From contig NZ_CBRF02000003.1 of NCBI RefSeq assembly GCF_000470315.2, positions 1 through 64,000 of the forward strand: a DNA stretch of 64,000 nucleotides, read 5' to 3'. Made by a program: the position numbers and the translations under genes. A model generated the notes under the pieces. It searched no databases and was not told the DNA's origin. It saw nothing but the letters and a program-made list of their open reading frames with translations. Positions 8,925 to 19,288 of the stretch are shown one piece after another (within the stretch, counting starts at the first letter, position 1; every line of letters starts with the position of its first letter). The stretch is from Psychromonas sp. SP041. GTDB taxonomy: Bacteria > Pseudomonadota > Gammaproteobacteria > Enterobacterales > Psychromonadaceae.

Positions 8925-11900
8925 CATCGTAAAAAAACGTAGAATCACTCTCTTCGATGATATCGCTAACTGAAGGTAATATCCTAATAGGGTTGATAGC
9001 TTTGTTCCAGGAAGTGTTTTTCCCGCTGTAACCACATTCAATATTTTTACCTAACGAACTTGCAGGTAAATCGATATCAAAACTCCAGCACATATTTTTA
9101 TCTGGATTGATAATTTTAAGCCTAAATTTTGCAAGACTCGTTGAATATTTGGCTAATGGTAGAGGTAATAATCCCATAAGCGATGCTTGGGGGTGTTGTT
9201 TAGCCGAATTGTTCTCTATATTTTCTAAAAATTTAGCATCCTTTTTATTAGGTAGGCCTTGTTCTAGCAGAGTGTTGTAATCAGCGCTACTTAACCAAAT
9301 TACATCTATATCTTCCAATTGTTCATTTACTTTTTGGTGTGGAAGGTACCCCATCGTATCGGATATTTGAGCGACTTCGACGCTACAATCAAGTTGTGGT
9401 AACTTAATTAAGAGGTAATATCCCGTTACACGTTTATAAATTGATGGTGTGTTAAAATTTATCACCTCTTCTTCAATAAACGTTGGTCTAGCAAAAACAT
9501 TAGGAGCATACAGTAAAAATAAAAGTTGCTGATATTCCTCGTCGACACTCCAACCTTTTGAGCTGTCTCCGTAGCGACTATAGTCGAGCCATATTTCAAT
9601 ATCACTTCGTCGAAAATAATCTAATGCAATCGTACTTACTATATAAACAGCACCTAACACAGCAAATACAGGCACAGCCCAAGCAAACCCAGCTATTGCA
9701 CCTACACCTAATAGCGTCGAATAAATACCACTAACAGTAGATGCTGCAAGTGTTGAAATTTTAATAACGGAAAGTGTTTTCTCAAGTTTATTAAGCTTTT
9801 CACTCCTCCCGCCAAATGTATCATGCCAAAGTGGCACAAACTCAGTCATGGTTGCGATGATGGTAAAAACACCTAAGACGGAATAAAATATTTTAGTGCG
9901 TTGTAACAAGGTAGTTAACTTCTTATTGTTAAAATATTCTTTAGCATCGGCTGTGGAGATTTGAAGTATTCCTCTAGTGTTTACACCCACAGATAACCTG
10001 ATTTTATTGAAATAAGTTTCATTCTTAGGGTTAAAAACCTTTGAGTCCATCACTAAATCAACTAATTGACTGCTTGAAGAAGCCATTAATAAACTTAATG
10101 CTTGCCCTAAATAAGCCACTGCGCTTATACCTGCGTAGGTGGCGCGTACGCTATCAGTATCTTTAGTTAAAGATAACTCTAACTCTTCTGGTAAACAGCT
10201 TAAAAAATATTCTGTATTAATAATATTTAGTATAATGAAACCGACTGTTAAGCCTTTTCCAATTTTTCTTACAGAAGCTTCGTCCATTTTACTTGTAATC
10301 AATTTTTGAGTGGCTGCTTGAACAGCAGCGTTATTGTCTGATTTACTAGGTAAATATCTCGCAGGAAGAAAACCTAACAGAGCCATTCTTTTATCTTGGA
10401 AAGCATTGACTTTGAGGCTAAAGCGTCGATATCTCTTACCCTCAGCCTTTATTTTTTCATGAAGTTCTTTTTTACTCGGAGCAGCCTCAGAAACTTCAGT
10501 CCAATGACTCTTCATTTGAGCCTCATATGCCTTTATGTTTTCTAAAACCTCTAGCTTTAAGTTTTTATATTTATTAATATTATTAGTTATTGCCTGTCTT
10601 TTTGAGAGCCATCTATTCATTTGTTTATAAAATTTACTATTTTGATTTAATCCTTTCGAGTCAATCATTGCATTGAGTAAATATAATTTTTTAGTGGCAA
10701 ATATATCTGTGCTGGATCCTGTCTGAATGGCTATACCTTGTAATAAAGATAATCCAAGAGATTTCCACTGTTTATTAGCCGAAAGTAATGCTTTATGTAC
10801 AAGACTACCTCTACTAGTCAATTTAGAATGCCAATCATTAATAAGTTTTTTGGCTTCCCCAGCTGCTTCCATTGCATCATTAGTGACTAATAACACATCA
10901 GCAGAACCTTTTATGAATTGACTTTGTTTTACTTCTGATGTTGATTTATCTGTCTCTTTTATTTTATTTGATATTTCATTTTTATGTATTAACGCTTCAT
11001 CATCTATTAATTTTTGGTGAGTTTCTAATTGTTCATTTAAAACACTTCTCAGTTCCAGCTCAAACCCTGTTAAAAATACAGACAATATACAAACAGGTGA
11101 ATAATTAAGAGCGAAAATTTCCTTCTTAAGTAGACTCATTTTTTTTGTATCTAAATGTGGAAGGACAACCTCAAAACAATTATTAAAGCATTGAGTAGCT
11201 AGATATTGATCAAAAGCAATAGTGGTATCAAGTCCAAACTTTACGATTCCATCGACTGGAATGGCAAAGAGGCTGTTGTATAATTCATTAACTCTGGGTT
11301 CAATTAAGTCAATTAAAAATTGATCATGCTGCAGGTGTTCCGCAAGTTCTTTTTGTGCCCTGTTTCTGTCTGCATAACGTCTTGCATTTGCGTTTAGAGA
11401 GCTCTGACTTGCCCACTTTTCGTAAGCAGTTTGATCACGGAAAAACTTTCTTTCAAACATTTCTTCTTTTTCTTTGCTTAGCTGACTGCTATATTTTTCA
11501 CCATTTGGTAAACGAAGATATTTTTCCATGAAAAACTGTTCTTGTGCTTCAAAAATACCAGTAATAAATTTTATGTTAGCTAATTGATCTTTCTCGTCTG
11601 CGTGTGAAAGTTCAAAGTTTTTCTTACCGGATATGTAATTCTTTTTGTTTGAATAGTAATTAGTTAAATCTTTATTAAATTCTTGAACTAATACGTCGTT
11701 CCCACGGATATGCTCAGGAAGTAAAGTATCATCTACGGTGCCGCTACAAAAATCAATAACCGCTTGAGCTGTCGCCCTCCATTCCATTTCACCTTCTAGT
11801 GTTGTTTCATAAAGGTGTGACTCTAAATATTTAATTTGAGATGTCATATCATTGATATCAGACCAAATATCATCTAATGCGACGACTCTTACCGTTTCAG

Positions 11901-12993
11901 TTTCTGCAAGCTTGTCTAAATAGCTTGCTGTAGATTTAATTGGTTGGCCAATGATGGATACGTCACCTGCGACACGCGTTTTAACTGAGGGTGTAGCTAA
12001 AGGGAATAAAGCTTTATCTTTATCGCCAATATCAGCAACAGATTCTAAAACCTCGGTAGCTAATCCAGTATCAGAACCGGTAAGTGTTGAACAAGTAACT
12101 TTACGTGCACCTACTACCTCTCGTCGTTTTTTACCTGATTTAGTATTCCCTCTAAACTCTTCAAGTAATCGCCAACTCCAGCGAACTTGTGAAAACATTA
12201 AATGTAGTACAGAGCTTTTAGGAAACTCTATATAAGGTAATGGAGAAGTTGGTTCTCCTCGATCTTCATTGGCTTTTTCAGCTACTTTACTGCCAAATAT
12301 ATAACGTATGAACTGACTACCTTTAACTTCATATTCATACATTGTTTCTCCAACTTCATCCCAAACGTATAACCAACCATCCGTTAATTGTCTTAAAGTG
12401 TAACTATTTTCTGATAATGCTTTTTTAAAATAGCCACCATTGAAGTTACCACTTGTAGGTAGGTTATGTTTATCTTTACATTCTCCTTCATTTTTTACTA
12501 ATGAATGCTCTGTATCACCTTTTTTAAGCATCAATTGAAATTCATCTAATGCGTATCTTACGGGGATTAACTGTACTAAATCAGGAATATCGTCATCTGT
12601 TATTTGCTTTGATAACACTAAGACAGAGCTTTTAACCTCCTGTAATTTTTTTACTGCAGGATTATTAAAAACTCTAATTTGGGACACGAGCAAAGAACTC
12701 ATCTCTAATGATACTGCAATAGTGTCCATCATATCAGTTGGTGACACACAAGTTGGGTGGTCATTAACGTAGGAATATAATCTTTCTATTGTCCCATCAT
12801 CTAAACCTTCTACAAACTGATCTCCAGTACTACTATTTGGCCTAAAATCTTTTAATGGAGGTTCTAAAAACGGGTCATCCGGTTTATGCTCTGCTTTATA
12901 AACGAGATAATACTGTCCTCCTTTATATAGAATAAGGCCTCGACAACTATTTCCGGATTGATTAACACCTTTAAGATTAAAAAAATCCATCAT
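8911..12993 (-). CDS. VasX-like pore-forming T6SS effector
   Basis: 1360 aa. The N-terminal region has the hallmarks of the VasX / BTH_I2691 toxin family: IPVRYALDEFQL near residue 142 and TLRQLTDGWLYVWDE near 191-207. The central ~600 aa are charged and helical. Residues about 905-1130 contain four hydrophobic segments (GLTVGFIILNI, ISAVAYLGQALSLLMA, VLGVFTIIATMTE, VGAIAGFAWAVPVFAVLGAV), as in the colicin-like membrane-inserting part of VasX, which dissipates the membrane potential of target cells. A C-terminal soluble tail of ~230 aa follows. The ATG overlaps the VgrG stop by one base (TAATG), so toxin and carrier are coupled. Unlike V. cholerae, there is no DUF4123 adaptor (VasW) gene between vgrG and the toxin. 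Confidence 0.8.
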   Translation of the reverse strand: MMDFFNLKGVNQSGNSCRGLILYKGGQYYLVYKAEHKPDDPFLEPPLKDFRPNSSTGDQFVEGLDDGTIERLYSYVNDHPTCVSPTDMMDTIAVSLEMSSLLVSQIRVFNNPAVKKLQEVKSSVLVLSKQITDDDIPDLVQLIPVRYALDEFQLMLKKGDTEHSLVKNEGECKDKHNLPTSGNFNGGYFKKALSENSYTLRQLTDGWLYVWDEVGETMYEYEVKGSQFIRYIFGSKVAEKANEDRGEPTSPLPYIEFPKSSVLHLMFSQVRWSWRLLEEFRGNTKSGKKRREVVGARKVTCSTLTGSDTGLATEVLESVADIGDKDKALFPLATPSVKTRVAGDVSIIGQPIKSTASYLDKLAETETVRVVALDDIWSDINDMTSQIKYLESHLYETTLEGEMEWRATAQAVIDFCSGTVDDTLLPEHIRGNDVLVQEFNKDLTNYYSNKKNYISGKKNFELSHADEKDQLANIKFITGIFEAQEQFFMEKYLRLPNGEKYSSQLSKEKEEMFERKFFRDQTAYEKWASQSSLNANARRYADRNRAQKELAEHLQHDQFLIDLIEPRVNELYNSLFAIPVDGIVKFGLDTTIAFDQYLATQCFNNCFEVVLPHLDTKKMSLLKKEIFALNYSPVCILSVFLTGFELELRSVLNEQLETHQKLIDDEALIHKNEISNKIKETDKSTSEVKQSQFIKGSADVLLVTNDAMEAAGEAKKLINDWHSKLTSRGSLVHKALLSANKQWKSLGLSLLQGIAIQTGSSTDIFATKKLYLLNAMIDSKGLNQNSKFYKQMNRWLSKRQAITNNINKYKNLKLEVLENIKAYEAQMKSHWTEVSEAAPSKKELHEKIKAEGKRYRRFSLKVNAFQDKRMALLGFLPARYLPSKSDNNAAVQAATQKLITSKMDEASVRKIGKGLTVGFIILNIINTEYFLSCLPEELELSLTKDTDSVRATYAGISAVAYLGQALSLLMASSSSQLVDLVMDSKVFNPKNETYFNKIRLSVGVNTRGILQISTADAKEYFNNKKLTTLLQRTKIFYSVLGVFTIIATMTEFVPLWHDTFGGRSEKLNKLEKTLSVIKISTLAASTVSGIYSTLLGVGAIAGFAWAVPVFAVLGAVYIVSTIALDYFRRSDIEIWLDYSRYGDSSKGWSVDEEYQQLLFLLYAPNVFARPTFIEEEVINFNTPSIYKRVTGYYLLIKLPQLDCSVEVAQISDTMGYLPHQKVNEQLEDIDVIWLSSADYNTLLEQGLPNKKDAKFLENIENNSAKQHPQASLMGLLPLPLAKYSTSLAKFRLKIINPDKNMCWSFDIDLPASSLGKNIECGYSGKNTSWNKAINPIRILPSVSDIIEESDSTFFYDGLLA

Positions 12994-14810
12994 TAATTCA
13001 ACGAAATAGCGGCGGCTTTTAGCGAAATAGCCGTGCCGTTAACAGTGATATTAGTGCCTTTAATATCAATAGCACCACTACTGCTCATGGTTATAGATGC
13101 ACCACCTGCTGTTAACACAATTTCTGTGCCTGCTGTAATATTGAGTGTTTTACCTACATCAATCGTTTGATTATTAGCAATGGTTGAAGTGTCATCATTA
13201 TTAACTTGCGTAATGCGGTTGTTACCGACTGTATCGGTCTGGTTATTTTTAACGTTTAGTTCGTGATCTTTTTCTGCTTGAAAAAATAGCAGCTCTTTGC
13301 CTTTTTCATCTTCAAAACGTAATTCATTAAAGTTACTCGCCGCACCTTGTTTAGTGCTATGCGATTTGATGCCACTTTGTGTTTTTTTATCAGGCAGCGT
13401 ATAAGGAGGCATTAAATCCGCATTGTAAATTGCACCACTAATGATAGGTTGATCTGGGTCGCCATTAATAAAATCAACTAAGACTTCTTGGCCGACTCTC
13501 GGGAAGAAGAAAGCGCCCCATTTATTACCAGCCCAGTTTTGCGCTACACGTATCCAACAAGAACTTTTAGAGTCATTTTGACCTTCTCTATCCCAGTGAA
13601 ACTGTACTTTTACGCGACCGTATTTGTCGACGAGAATTTCATCACCCGCATCACCCGTCACAACAGCAGTTTGTACGCCGTTAATAAGAGGTTTATTTCT
13701 TAATGCGGTTGGTCTGTATGGTGTATCGCTAGGTACACATTCAAAACTGTTACGGTAGACATCACCACCAAACTGGCTCGCACCCGTTTGATTTGATTGT
13801 GTTGCTTCTGTTCGCATTCCTGTAATGAGGAAGCTTTGTCCTATGTAGCGGGAATCTTCATGCTTAGTAAACGTAAAAGTTTTACCGACGCCAAAACTTC
13901 TACAGTCACTTTGGCCTGAGGATTTGAGCATATCTTTTTGTAATGCTTCTAAGCGTATGTCGGCAGCAGGTTTTGCACGTTTATTATATTCTGATTCACC
14001 AATGTAATCGTAAATTTCATATTTTTCTTGCGATGGCATTGATGCTTTTGCATTGTCACCAGACGGGAATTTTTTGGGTTGTTTAAAGTCATAACCTTTT
14101 TGTAAGAAAGCACCATTGACCATACTTAACCCACCTTGCCAGCTAGCGACATGTGGAACAGACAAAGAACCTGAATTGCACTCTACTAAACTCTGCTCAC
14201 ATTTTTCGTAAGCTGTTGCAGAGTCGACCAATAATAAGGTATGAGAAGCGTCAGTATGTTCAAAATAATAGAAGATGCCTTCGAGTTGTAATAATCGACT
14301 TACAAAATCGAGGTCTGACTCTTGATATTGAACACAGTAATCATATTTAGGATAAGAAGAAGTCGTTAAATCTTTGAATTCAACGTTATGTTGACCGAAT
14401 AAATCAGTCACAATTTCAATCACAGATTTATTTTGGTAAATACGACAGTTACTGCGTTTTTTCATAAAAGCAGCAGTCGGTTGAATCGTTAAGTAGTAAT
14501 CTAGGTAATCTTCATCATCGCCAGCCGCCGCGGTACGAGCACCACTACACTCAACATAACTCACTACACCGTGAAAATATCTATCTGATAATGAAAACAG
14601 TAGTCCTTCTCCACCTTTCAGTTTAATACTGACAGGTTGACCAATAAGGTCATCTAAAGAAATTCGGGTACCGATGGTGTACATGGAGGCAGAAATAGAA
14701 AACAGTTGAGAGATTGCTTCCTGAGCTGAAAAACGAGTTAAATAAAGTACATCTTCACCGAGTGGTGTTGAGATGCTGATGGTATTGTTTAATTGTGTCG
14801 CTTTTTGCAT
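12993..14810 (-). CDS. VgrG spike protein (TssI)
   Basis: 605 aa. The gp27/gpD-like base starts at residue 12 (ISTPLGEDVLYLTRFSAQE), the gp5 OB-fold region lies near 385-410 (DKYGRVKVQFHWDREG), and the C-terminus is a short needle of Thr/Val/Gly-rich repeats (TINVGKTLNITAGTEIVL-like) ending in ISLKAAAISLN. There is no C-terminal effector extension, so it delivers cargo non-covalently, most likely the VasX-like toxin encoded directly behind it. Start ATG 14810 with AGGG six bases upstream. The gene follows hcp after 79 nt that include a strong hairpin. Confidence 0.95.
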   Translation of the reverse strand: MQKATQLNNTISISTPLGEDVLYLTRFSAQEAISQLFSISASMYTIGTRISLDDLIGQPVSIKLKGGEGLLFSLSDRYFHGVVSYVECSGARTAAAGDDEDYLDYYLTIQPTAAFMKKRSNCRIYQNKSVIEIVTDLFGQHNVEFKDLTTSSYPKYDYCVQYQESDLDFVSRLLQLEGIFYYFEHTDASHTLLLVDSATAYEKCEQSLVECNSGSLSVPHVASWQGGLSMVNGAFLQKGYDFKQPKKFPSGDNAKASMPSQEKYEIYDYIGESEYNKRAKPAADIRLEALQKDMLKSSGQSDCRSFGVGKTFTFTKHEDSRYIGQSFLITGMRTEATQSNQTGASQFGGDVYRNSFECVPSDTPYRPTALRNKPLINGVQTAVVTGDAGDEILVDKYGRVKVQFHWDREGQNDSKSSCWIRVAQNWAGNKWGAFFFPRVGQEVLVDFINGDPDQPIISGAIYNADLMPPYTLPDKKTQSGIKSHSTKQGAASNFNELRFEDEKGKELLFFQAEKDHELNVKNNQTDTVGNNRITQVNNDDTSTIANNQTIDVGKTLNITAGTEIVLTAGGASITMSSSGAIDIKGTNITVNGTAISLKAAAISLN

Positions 14811-14841
14811 TCTTGGCCCTAACGATAAAAATCTGACAAGT

Positions 14842-14873
14842 CTCTAAGAGCAACAATAGTGTTGCTCTTAGAG
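14842..14873. terminator. 13-bp perfect hairpin between hcp and vgrG
   Basis: CTCTAAGAGCAAC (14842-14854) pairs perfectly with GTTGCTCTTAGAG (14861-14873) around a 6-nt loop, just after the hcp stop. The minus-strand sequence after it is only moderately T-rich and begins several bases later, so read-through into vgrG is expected. It probably stabilises or partly terminates the hcp transcript, keeping Hcp in excess over VgrG. Confidence 0.65.
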
Positions 14874-14889
14874 TCTTAAATCAACAAAA

Positions 14890-15369
14890 TTACATTTGTT
14901 GACCTTTAACACCGCTGTAACCGTAAACTAACGGTGCAGTAATGTTATTTTGATCGTCTGTTGGAGTAACAGTCATCATCATTTCAGTGTAGCTGATTGT
15001 GATGTGTTCAACTGGACGGTCGCCTTGAACAGATACGCTGTAGCTTGAAATCATTGCATCTGTTAATTCGATTTTCATGATTTCTTCAATTTTATCACCT
15101 TGTTTAGTGATATGAAAAACAGCTGATTTACCTTTACCAATTGTTGCTTCTTTAAAAAGGTCTGGTGACGCACTGTCTTGTAGTTTAGTGATTGTTACAT
15201 CGCCTAAACGAGTAGAACTTGCTTCACGGTCTTGTGCAGTACCAGTGAATGAAGATAGTTCACGGCTAACATTCCAATCTAAAGAAAGAACAGTAATTAA
15301 ATCTGCATATTCCTCAGCAGTTGTTTCGCCTTTGATTCCTTCATAATTTAAATAAGTATTTGCTTGCAT
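14890..15369 (-). CDS. Hcp tube protein (TssD)
   Basis: 159 aa, the normal size for Hcp, which forms the hexameric rings of the secreted inner tube. Typical features: N-terminal AxTYLNYEGIKGE-like strand, DITVLSLDW-type region, the LGDVTITKLQDSASPDLFKEA central motif, and C-terminal strands VEHITISYTEMMMTVTP. ATG at 15369 has AAGGGA seven bases upstream, a strong site suited to a highly expressed protein. It is preceded by 285 nt of AT-rich non-coding DNA, so it probably has its own promoter in addition to read-through from clpV. Confidence 0.95.
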   Translation of the reverse strand: MQANTYLNYEGIKGETTAEEYADLITVLSLDWNVSRELSSFTGTAQDREASSTRLGDVTITKLQDSASPDLFKEATIGKGKSAVFHITKQGDKIEEIMKIELTDAMISSYSVSVQGDRPVEHITISYTEMMMTVTPTDDQNNITAPLVYGYSGVKGQQM

Positions 15370-15654
15370 TCAAATGTCCCTTATACATAGGTTTTATAAA
15401 ATATTTTAAAGAAGTAGTTGAGTACATTTAAAGCATAAATTTACTGTAAATGTTTTAACAACAAATGACTTCAAACAAAAACATTAACGTCTAGTTTGAA
15501 GAGCAAACAGTATACAAAAACAGCAAAAAATGACAATGAAATTTTGAATTAAATTTGATATTTAATGCAATATAATCATTATAAAAACAATGTATTAACA
15601 TATTCCATGAAAGTCATCCCTTCAACTACTCTCAATTAGTTAGACGCTTTTTGA

Positions 15655-18267
15655 TTACACTTTAAAAGTAAATTCATCTTTGCTAACACCTACTTTAATA
15701 GCGGTTATCTTTTTACCTTCTGATAACTTTTCAAGTGTTTTAACAGACAGTTGTGGCAATAAAGACTTTTGTAAAATGTTATAAATATTTCTTGCACCTG
15801 ATCCACTATCGTCACACATCGATGTTATTTTTTCTACCACTTTTTCTGAATACTCAAATTTTGCTTGATAATTTTTATCAAATCTCTTTCCTATTCTTTC
15901 GAGTTGCAATCTTGCTATTTCATTGATAACTTCTTTAGATAAAGGAAGATAAGGCACAACATTAACTCGGCCTAAAAACGCAGGCTTAAATATATCTAAA
16001 AGATCATTTTTTAATGCTTTTTGCAACCCTAAGAAAGAAGGTGCTGTTTCTTCATCTTCAAATAACTCCATGGTTGTGTCCGTGCCTACATTAGATGTCA
16101 TAATGATAATGGTATTTTTGAAATCAATATCTCGGCCTTCGCCGTCTTTAATAATTCCTTTATCAAAAACTTGATAAAATACATCTTGTACGCCAGGGTG
16201 TGCTTTTTCCATTTCATCTAGCAAAATAACACTATAAGGTTTACGACGAACGGCTTCTGTTAATACGCCGCCTTCTCCATAACCAACATAACCAGGAGGA
16301 GCACCAACTAACATTGATACTTTATGCTCTTCTTTAAACTCTGACATGTTAATAACGGTGACATTCTCTTCACTACCATAAACTTGTTCAGCTAGCGTTA
16401 ATGCGGTTTCTGTTTTACCCACTCCACTTGGACCTGTTAGTAAAAAGATTCCATTTGGTCTTGTTTCGTCACTTAAATGTGCACGAGATGTTTGTACTGT
16501 TTTAGCAATGATATCTAATGCATCGTTTTGGCCAATAATGCGTTTAGCCATTGTTTCTTGTAGTGATAAAATATTTTTTATTTCATCACTTTTCATTTTA
16601 CCTACCGGGATACCAGTCCAATCAGCAATGACTTCTGCCACTAATTGTTCATCCACTTCCCAATGCACCATTGGAGATGGATTACTTAGCATCTCTTTTT
16701 TGATTTTTGTTAATTCTTCAAGTTTTTCTTTTTGGTCTTCAACTTTATCTTGTTGTAGTGCGGTAATTAATACTGAAATTTGTTTTACAAGCTGTAACTC
16801 TTTTTGCCATTGCTCGTTTAATGGGATGAGTTCTTTCTGAGCTTGCTTCAATGTTTTGTTTAACGCGAGTAATTGTTTTTTATGAATAACGCCTGTTTTT
16901 TGCTCGTTTTCTAACAGTTTTATTTGAGCCGTCACTTGTTGCTCTTTGCGTTGCAATGCTTCTACTGCACCTGGTGTTGAAGCTTGGCTCATTGCAACTC
17001 GAGCACATGCTGTATCTAATAAACTCACTGCTTTGTCTGGCAGTTGTCGACCATTAATATAACGTTTAGACAATGAAACAGATGCTTTTAATGCTTGATC
17101 TGAAATAAGTACATTATGATGATTTGCCATGATAGGTAATAAACCACGCATCATGATAATAGCGGTTTCTTCGCTTGGTTCTTCCACTTTCACAACTTGA
17201 AAGCGACGAGCTAAAGCCGCATCTTTTTCGAAGTATTTTTTATATTCAGCCCACGTTGTTGCAGCTATTGTACGAAGCTCTCCACGAGCTAAAGCTGGCT
17301 TTAATAGATTAGCGGCATCATTTTGCCCTGCCTGACCACCGCTGCCGATCATGGTGTGCGCTTCATCGATAAATAAGATGATTGGGTTGATTGATGCTTT
17401 TATTTCATTTATTAATGCTTTTAAGCGATTTTCAAATTCCCCTTTCATGCCTGCACCAGCTTGCAATAACGCTAAATCAAGTACTCGTACTGATACATTT
17501 TGAAGCACTAAAGGGACATCTTTTTCTACAATTCTTAATGCTAACCCTTCAACGACTGCGGTTTTACCTACGCCAGCTTCACCCGTTAAGATTGGATTGT
17601 TTTGACGACGGCGCGTTAATATATCAATCATTTGACGTATTTCGTTATCACGCCCTAAAATTGGGTCTAATTTATTTGCTCTCGCTTGAGCGGTTAAGTC
17701 TTGTGTGAATTGGTCAAGGCTAGGTGTTTTGGTTATTGCACCGCTAGTTTGTGTAGCTGCTTCACTTTCATTTGAAGCCGATCCTGGCTGCTCTTGAGAT
17801 TGTGCTGAGATTTGTGGCCATGCATGCAAGAGTTGTGAAGCATCAATTTCTAATAATTGTTTAGCTGAACGAGAGATAAGTGAACACAATGACTCATCTT
17901 TCAATAATGTGTAAATAATATAAGCCGATCGTATTTTAGCGTCGTTAAATTCAATTGTTGTATTTAACCAAGTTTGACGTAATAAATTAACAATATGCGG
18001 AGATAAACTTGGTGATGCACTATTACCTGTTTTTAGTTTTTCTAAACCGATGCGTAATTCAGAGATGAGTTGGTCACTATCTAAATCAAATGTTGATGCA
18101 ATAAGCTTTAAATCACCAATGTCATTTTCTAACATTGCTTGTAACCAATGTTCAATTTCAACTGTAAATTGACTTCTTCCATTACAAATAGACGCTGCTT
18201 TTTCTAATGATTCTTTACATTCGGCATTGAGTTTTTCAACTAGTTTATTCAGAGTCATTGCTGACAT
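15655..18267 (-). CDS. ClpV/TssH AAA+ ATPase, sheath-disassembly motor
   Basis: 870 aa. An N-terminal Clp_N-like domain (about 1-160, with [20 protein letters not shown]) binds the contracted sheath. The first AAA+ module has Walker A GEAGVGKT near 232 and Walker [10 protein letters not shown] near 297; a coiled-coil middle domain (about 420-530) follows; the second AAA+ module has Walker [10 protein letters not shown] near 611 and Walker [10 protein letters not shown] near 682. All catalytic residues are present. ClpV recycles contracted TssB/TssC sheaths. Start ATG 18267 with AAGGA seven bases upstream; it follows tssG after a 34-nt gap, in the same operon. Confidence 0.96.
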   Translation of the reverse strand: MSAMTLNKLVEKLNAECKESLEKAASICNGRSQFTVEIEHWLQAMLENDIGDLKLIASTFDLDSDQLISELRIGLEKLKTGNSASPSLSPHIVNLLRQTWLNTTIEFNDAKIRSAYIIYTLLKDESLCSLISRSAKQLLEIDASQLLHAWPQISAQSQEQPGSASNESEAATQTSGAITKTPSLDQFTQDLTAQARANKLDPILGRDNEIRQMIDILTRRRQNNPILTGEAGVGKTAVVEGLALRIVEKDVPLVLQNVSVRVLDLALLQAGAGMKGEFENRLKALINEIKASINPIILFIDEAHTMIGSGGQAGQNDAANLLKPALARGELRTIAATTWAEYKKYFEKDAALARRFQVVKVEEPSEETAIIMMRGLLPIMANHHNVLISDQALKASVSLSKRYINGRQLPDKAVSLLDTACARVAMSQASTPGAVEALQRKEQQVTAQIKLLENEQKTGVIHKKQLLALNKTLKQAQKELIPLNEQWQKELQLVKQISVLITALQQDKVEDQKEKLEELTKIKKEMLSNPSPMVHWEVDEQLVAEVIADWTGIPVGKMKSDEIKNILSLQETMAKRIIGQNDALDIIAKTVQTSRAHLSDETRPNGIFLLTGPSGVGKTETALTLAEQVYGSEENVTVINMSEFKEEHKVSMLVGAPPGYVGYGEGGVLTEAVRRKPYSVILLDEMEKAHPGVQDVFYQVFDKGIIKDGEGRDIDFKNTIIIMTSNVGTDTTMELFEDEETAPSFLGLQKALKNDLLDIFKPAFLGRVNVVPYLPLSKEVINEIARLQLERIGKRFDKNYQAKFEYSEKVVEKITSMCDDSGSGARNIYNILQKSLLPQLSVKTLEKLSEGKKITAIKVGVSKDEFTFKV

Positions 18268-18301
18268 ATCGTTATCCTTTGATTTATTAACTTATTCATA
18301 T

Positions 18302-19288
18302 TTACAGATATATTATTGTTTTTTTCTTTAAATTTTTTCTGTGAATTGCAAGTCCTCCACCTTTACCTAGTGGTATTGCATTTTTAGACAATTGCGAAAT
18401 GGCGACCTGCTCATTAAGCAACTCAAGTTGTAATTTGTGTTGGATAGATGTGCCTAAATATTTGTTAATGATGTCTTTAACACCATGATTAATACTGCCG
18501 CCATTTAAAAAGTCTTTCACGTTCGATTTAGAATTAACTTTAATAGTAATATTGATACTTGAATTGATATCCCATACTTTACTGCCAATACATGAATCAT
18601 GCCCTAAACAAGCAAACTGGCCTTCGGGTTGTGAACGTTTACCTAATCTAGTTTGATCTGCTTCTGCCAGTTGTTGCCATTTCCCTTGAAATTGTGCAAT
18701 TTCAATTTCACAACCAGTAAAGTCATTAAGGACTTGCTTTAGCCCTTGCACATTACGAATTTTACGATTGAAAAAACCTGCGTAATATTTACCTGAGCTA
18801 GATGTATTACCGGTAAGTTGATTTAGTACGTTTGAGAAAGCATCAGGTTTATCTTCGCTATAATTTTCAAAGCCTATTGGAAAGCGATACTTTTCCCATG
18901 CGCGATAATATAATGATAGTAAGCGGTGATTAAACAGATCAAAAAAGTCACGCATGCCAGTGTCTTTGTATCTAACTCTCTCTAGTACTAACTCTGTATA
19001 ATGCTGAGGTAAGACGCCATTTGAGCCAGTAACTCCCATAAAAGAAACGTGCATATCATAAGCAGTATTATTTTTAGAAGCAGTACGCTGTTCTACTTTG
19101 CTTAGTGGCGCCCCCGGAAAACCTAACGTTTGATCTGATTTAAAACGGATCAATTCATTTTTAGGAATGCTGTCGTGACCAACTTTTTGTTGTTGATCTT
19201 TACCTACCGCTAACTGTCTCTCAATGGTATACACCGCTTGAAAAAAATCGTATTCCGTTGGATTATCTAGGAGATCTTTTATGTTCAT
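18302..19288 (-). CDS. TssG baseplate protein
   Basis: 328 aa; typical TssG/ImpH start (NIKDLLDNPTEYDFFQAVYTIER) and the motifs IRFKSDQTLGFPGAPLS and FMGVTGSNGVLPQHYTELVLER near residues 45-110, all hallmarks of the family. TssG pairs with two TssF copies and TssE to form the baseplate wedge on which the sheath is built. The ATG overlaps the tssF stop by 4 nt (ATGA), which helps fix their stoichiometry. Length is typical. Confidence 0.95.
   Translation of the reverse strand: MNIKDLLDNPTEYDFFQAVYTIERQLAVGKDQQQKVGHDSIPKNELIRFKSDQTLGFPGAPLSKVEQRTASKNNTAYDMHVSFMGVTGSNGVLPQHYTELVLERVRYKDTGMRDFFDLFNHRLLSLYYRAWEKYRFPIGFENYSEDKPDAFSNVLNQLTGNTSSSGKYYAGFFNRKIRNVQGLKQVLNDFTGCEIEIAQFQGKWQQLAEADQTRLGKRSQPEGQFACLGHDSCIGSKVWDINSSINITIKVNSKSNVKDFLNGGSINHGVKDIINKYLGTSIQHKLQLELLNEQVAISQLSKNAIPLGKGGGLAIHRKNLKKKTIIYL

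Noticed and set aside
16508..16840. Plus-strand open frame of 110 codons
   Set aside because: Antisense to clpV, which is intact with all AAA+ motifs; composition is typical of a shadow frame.
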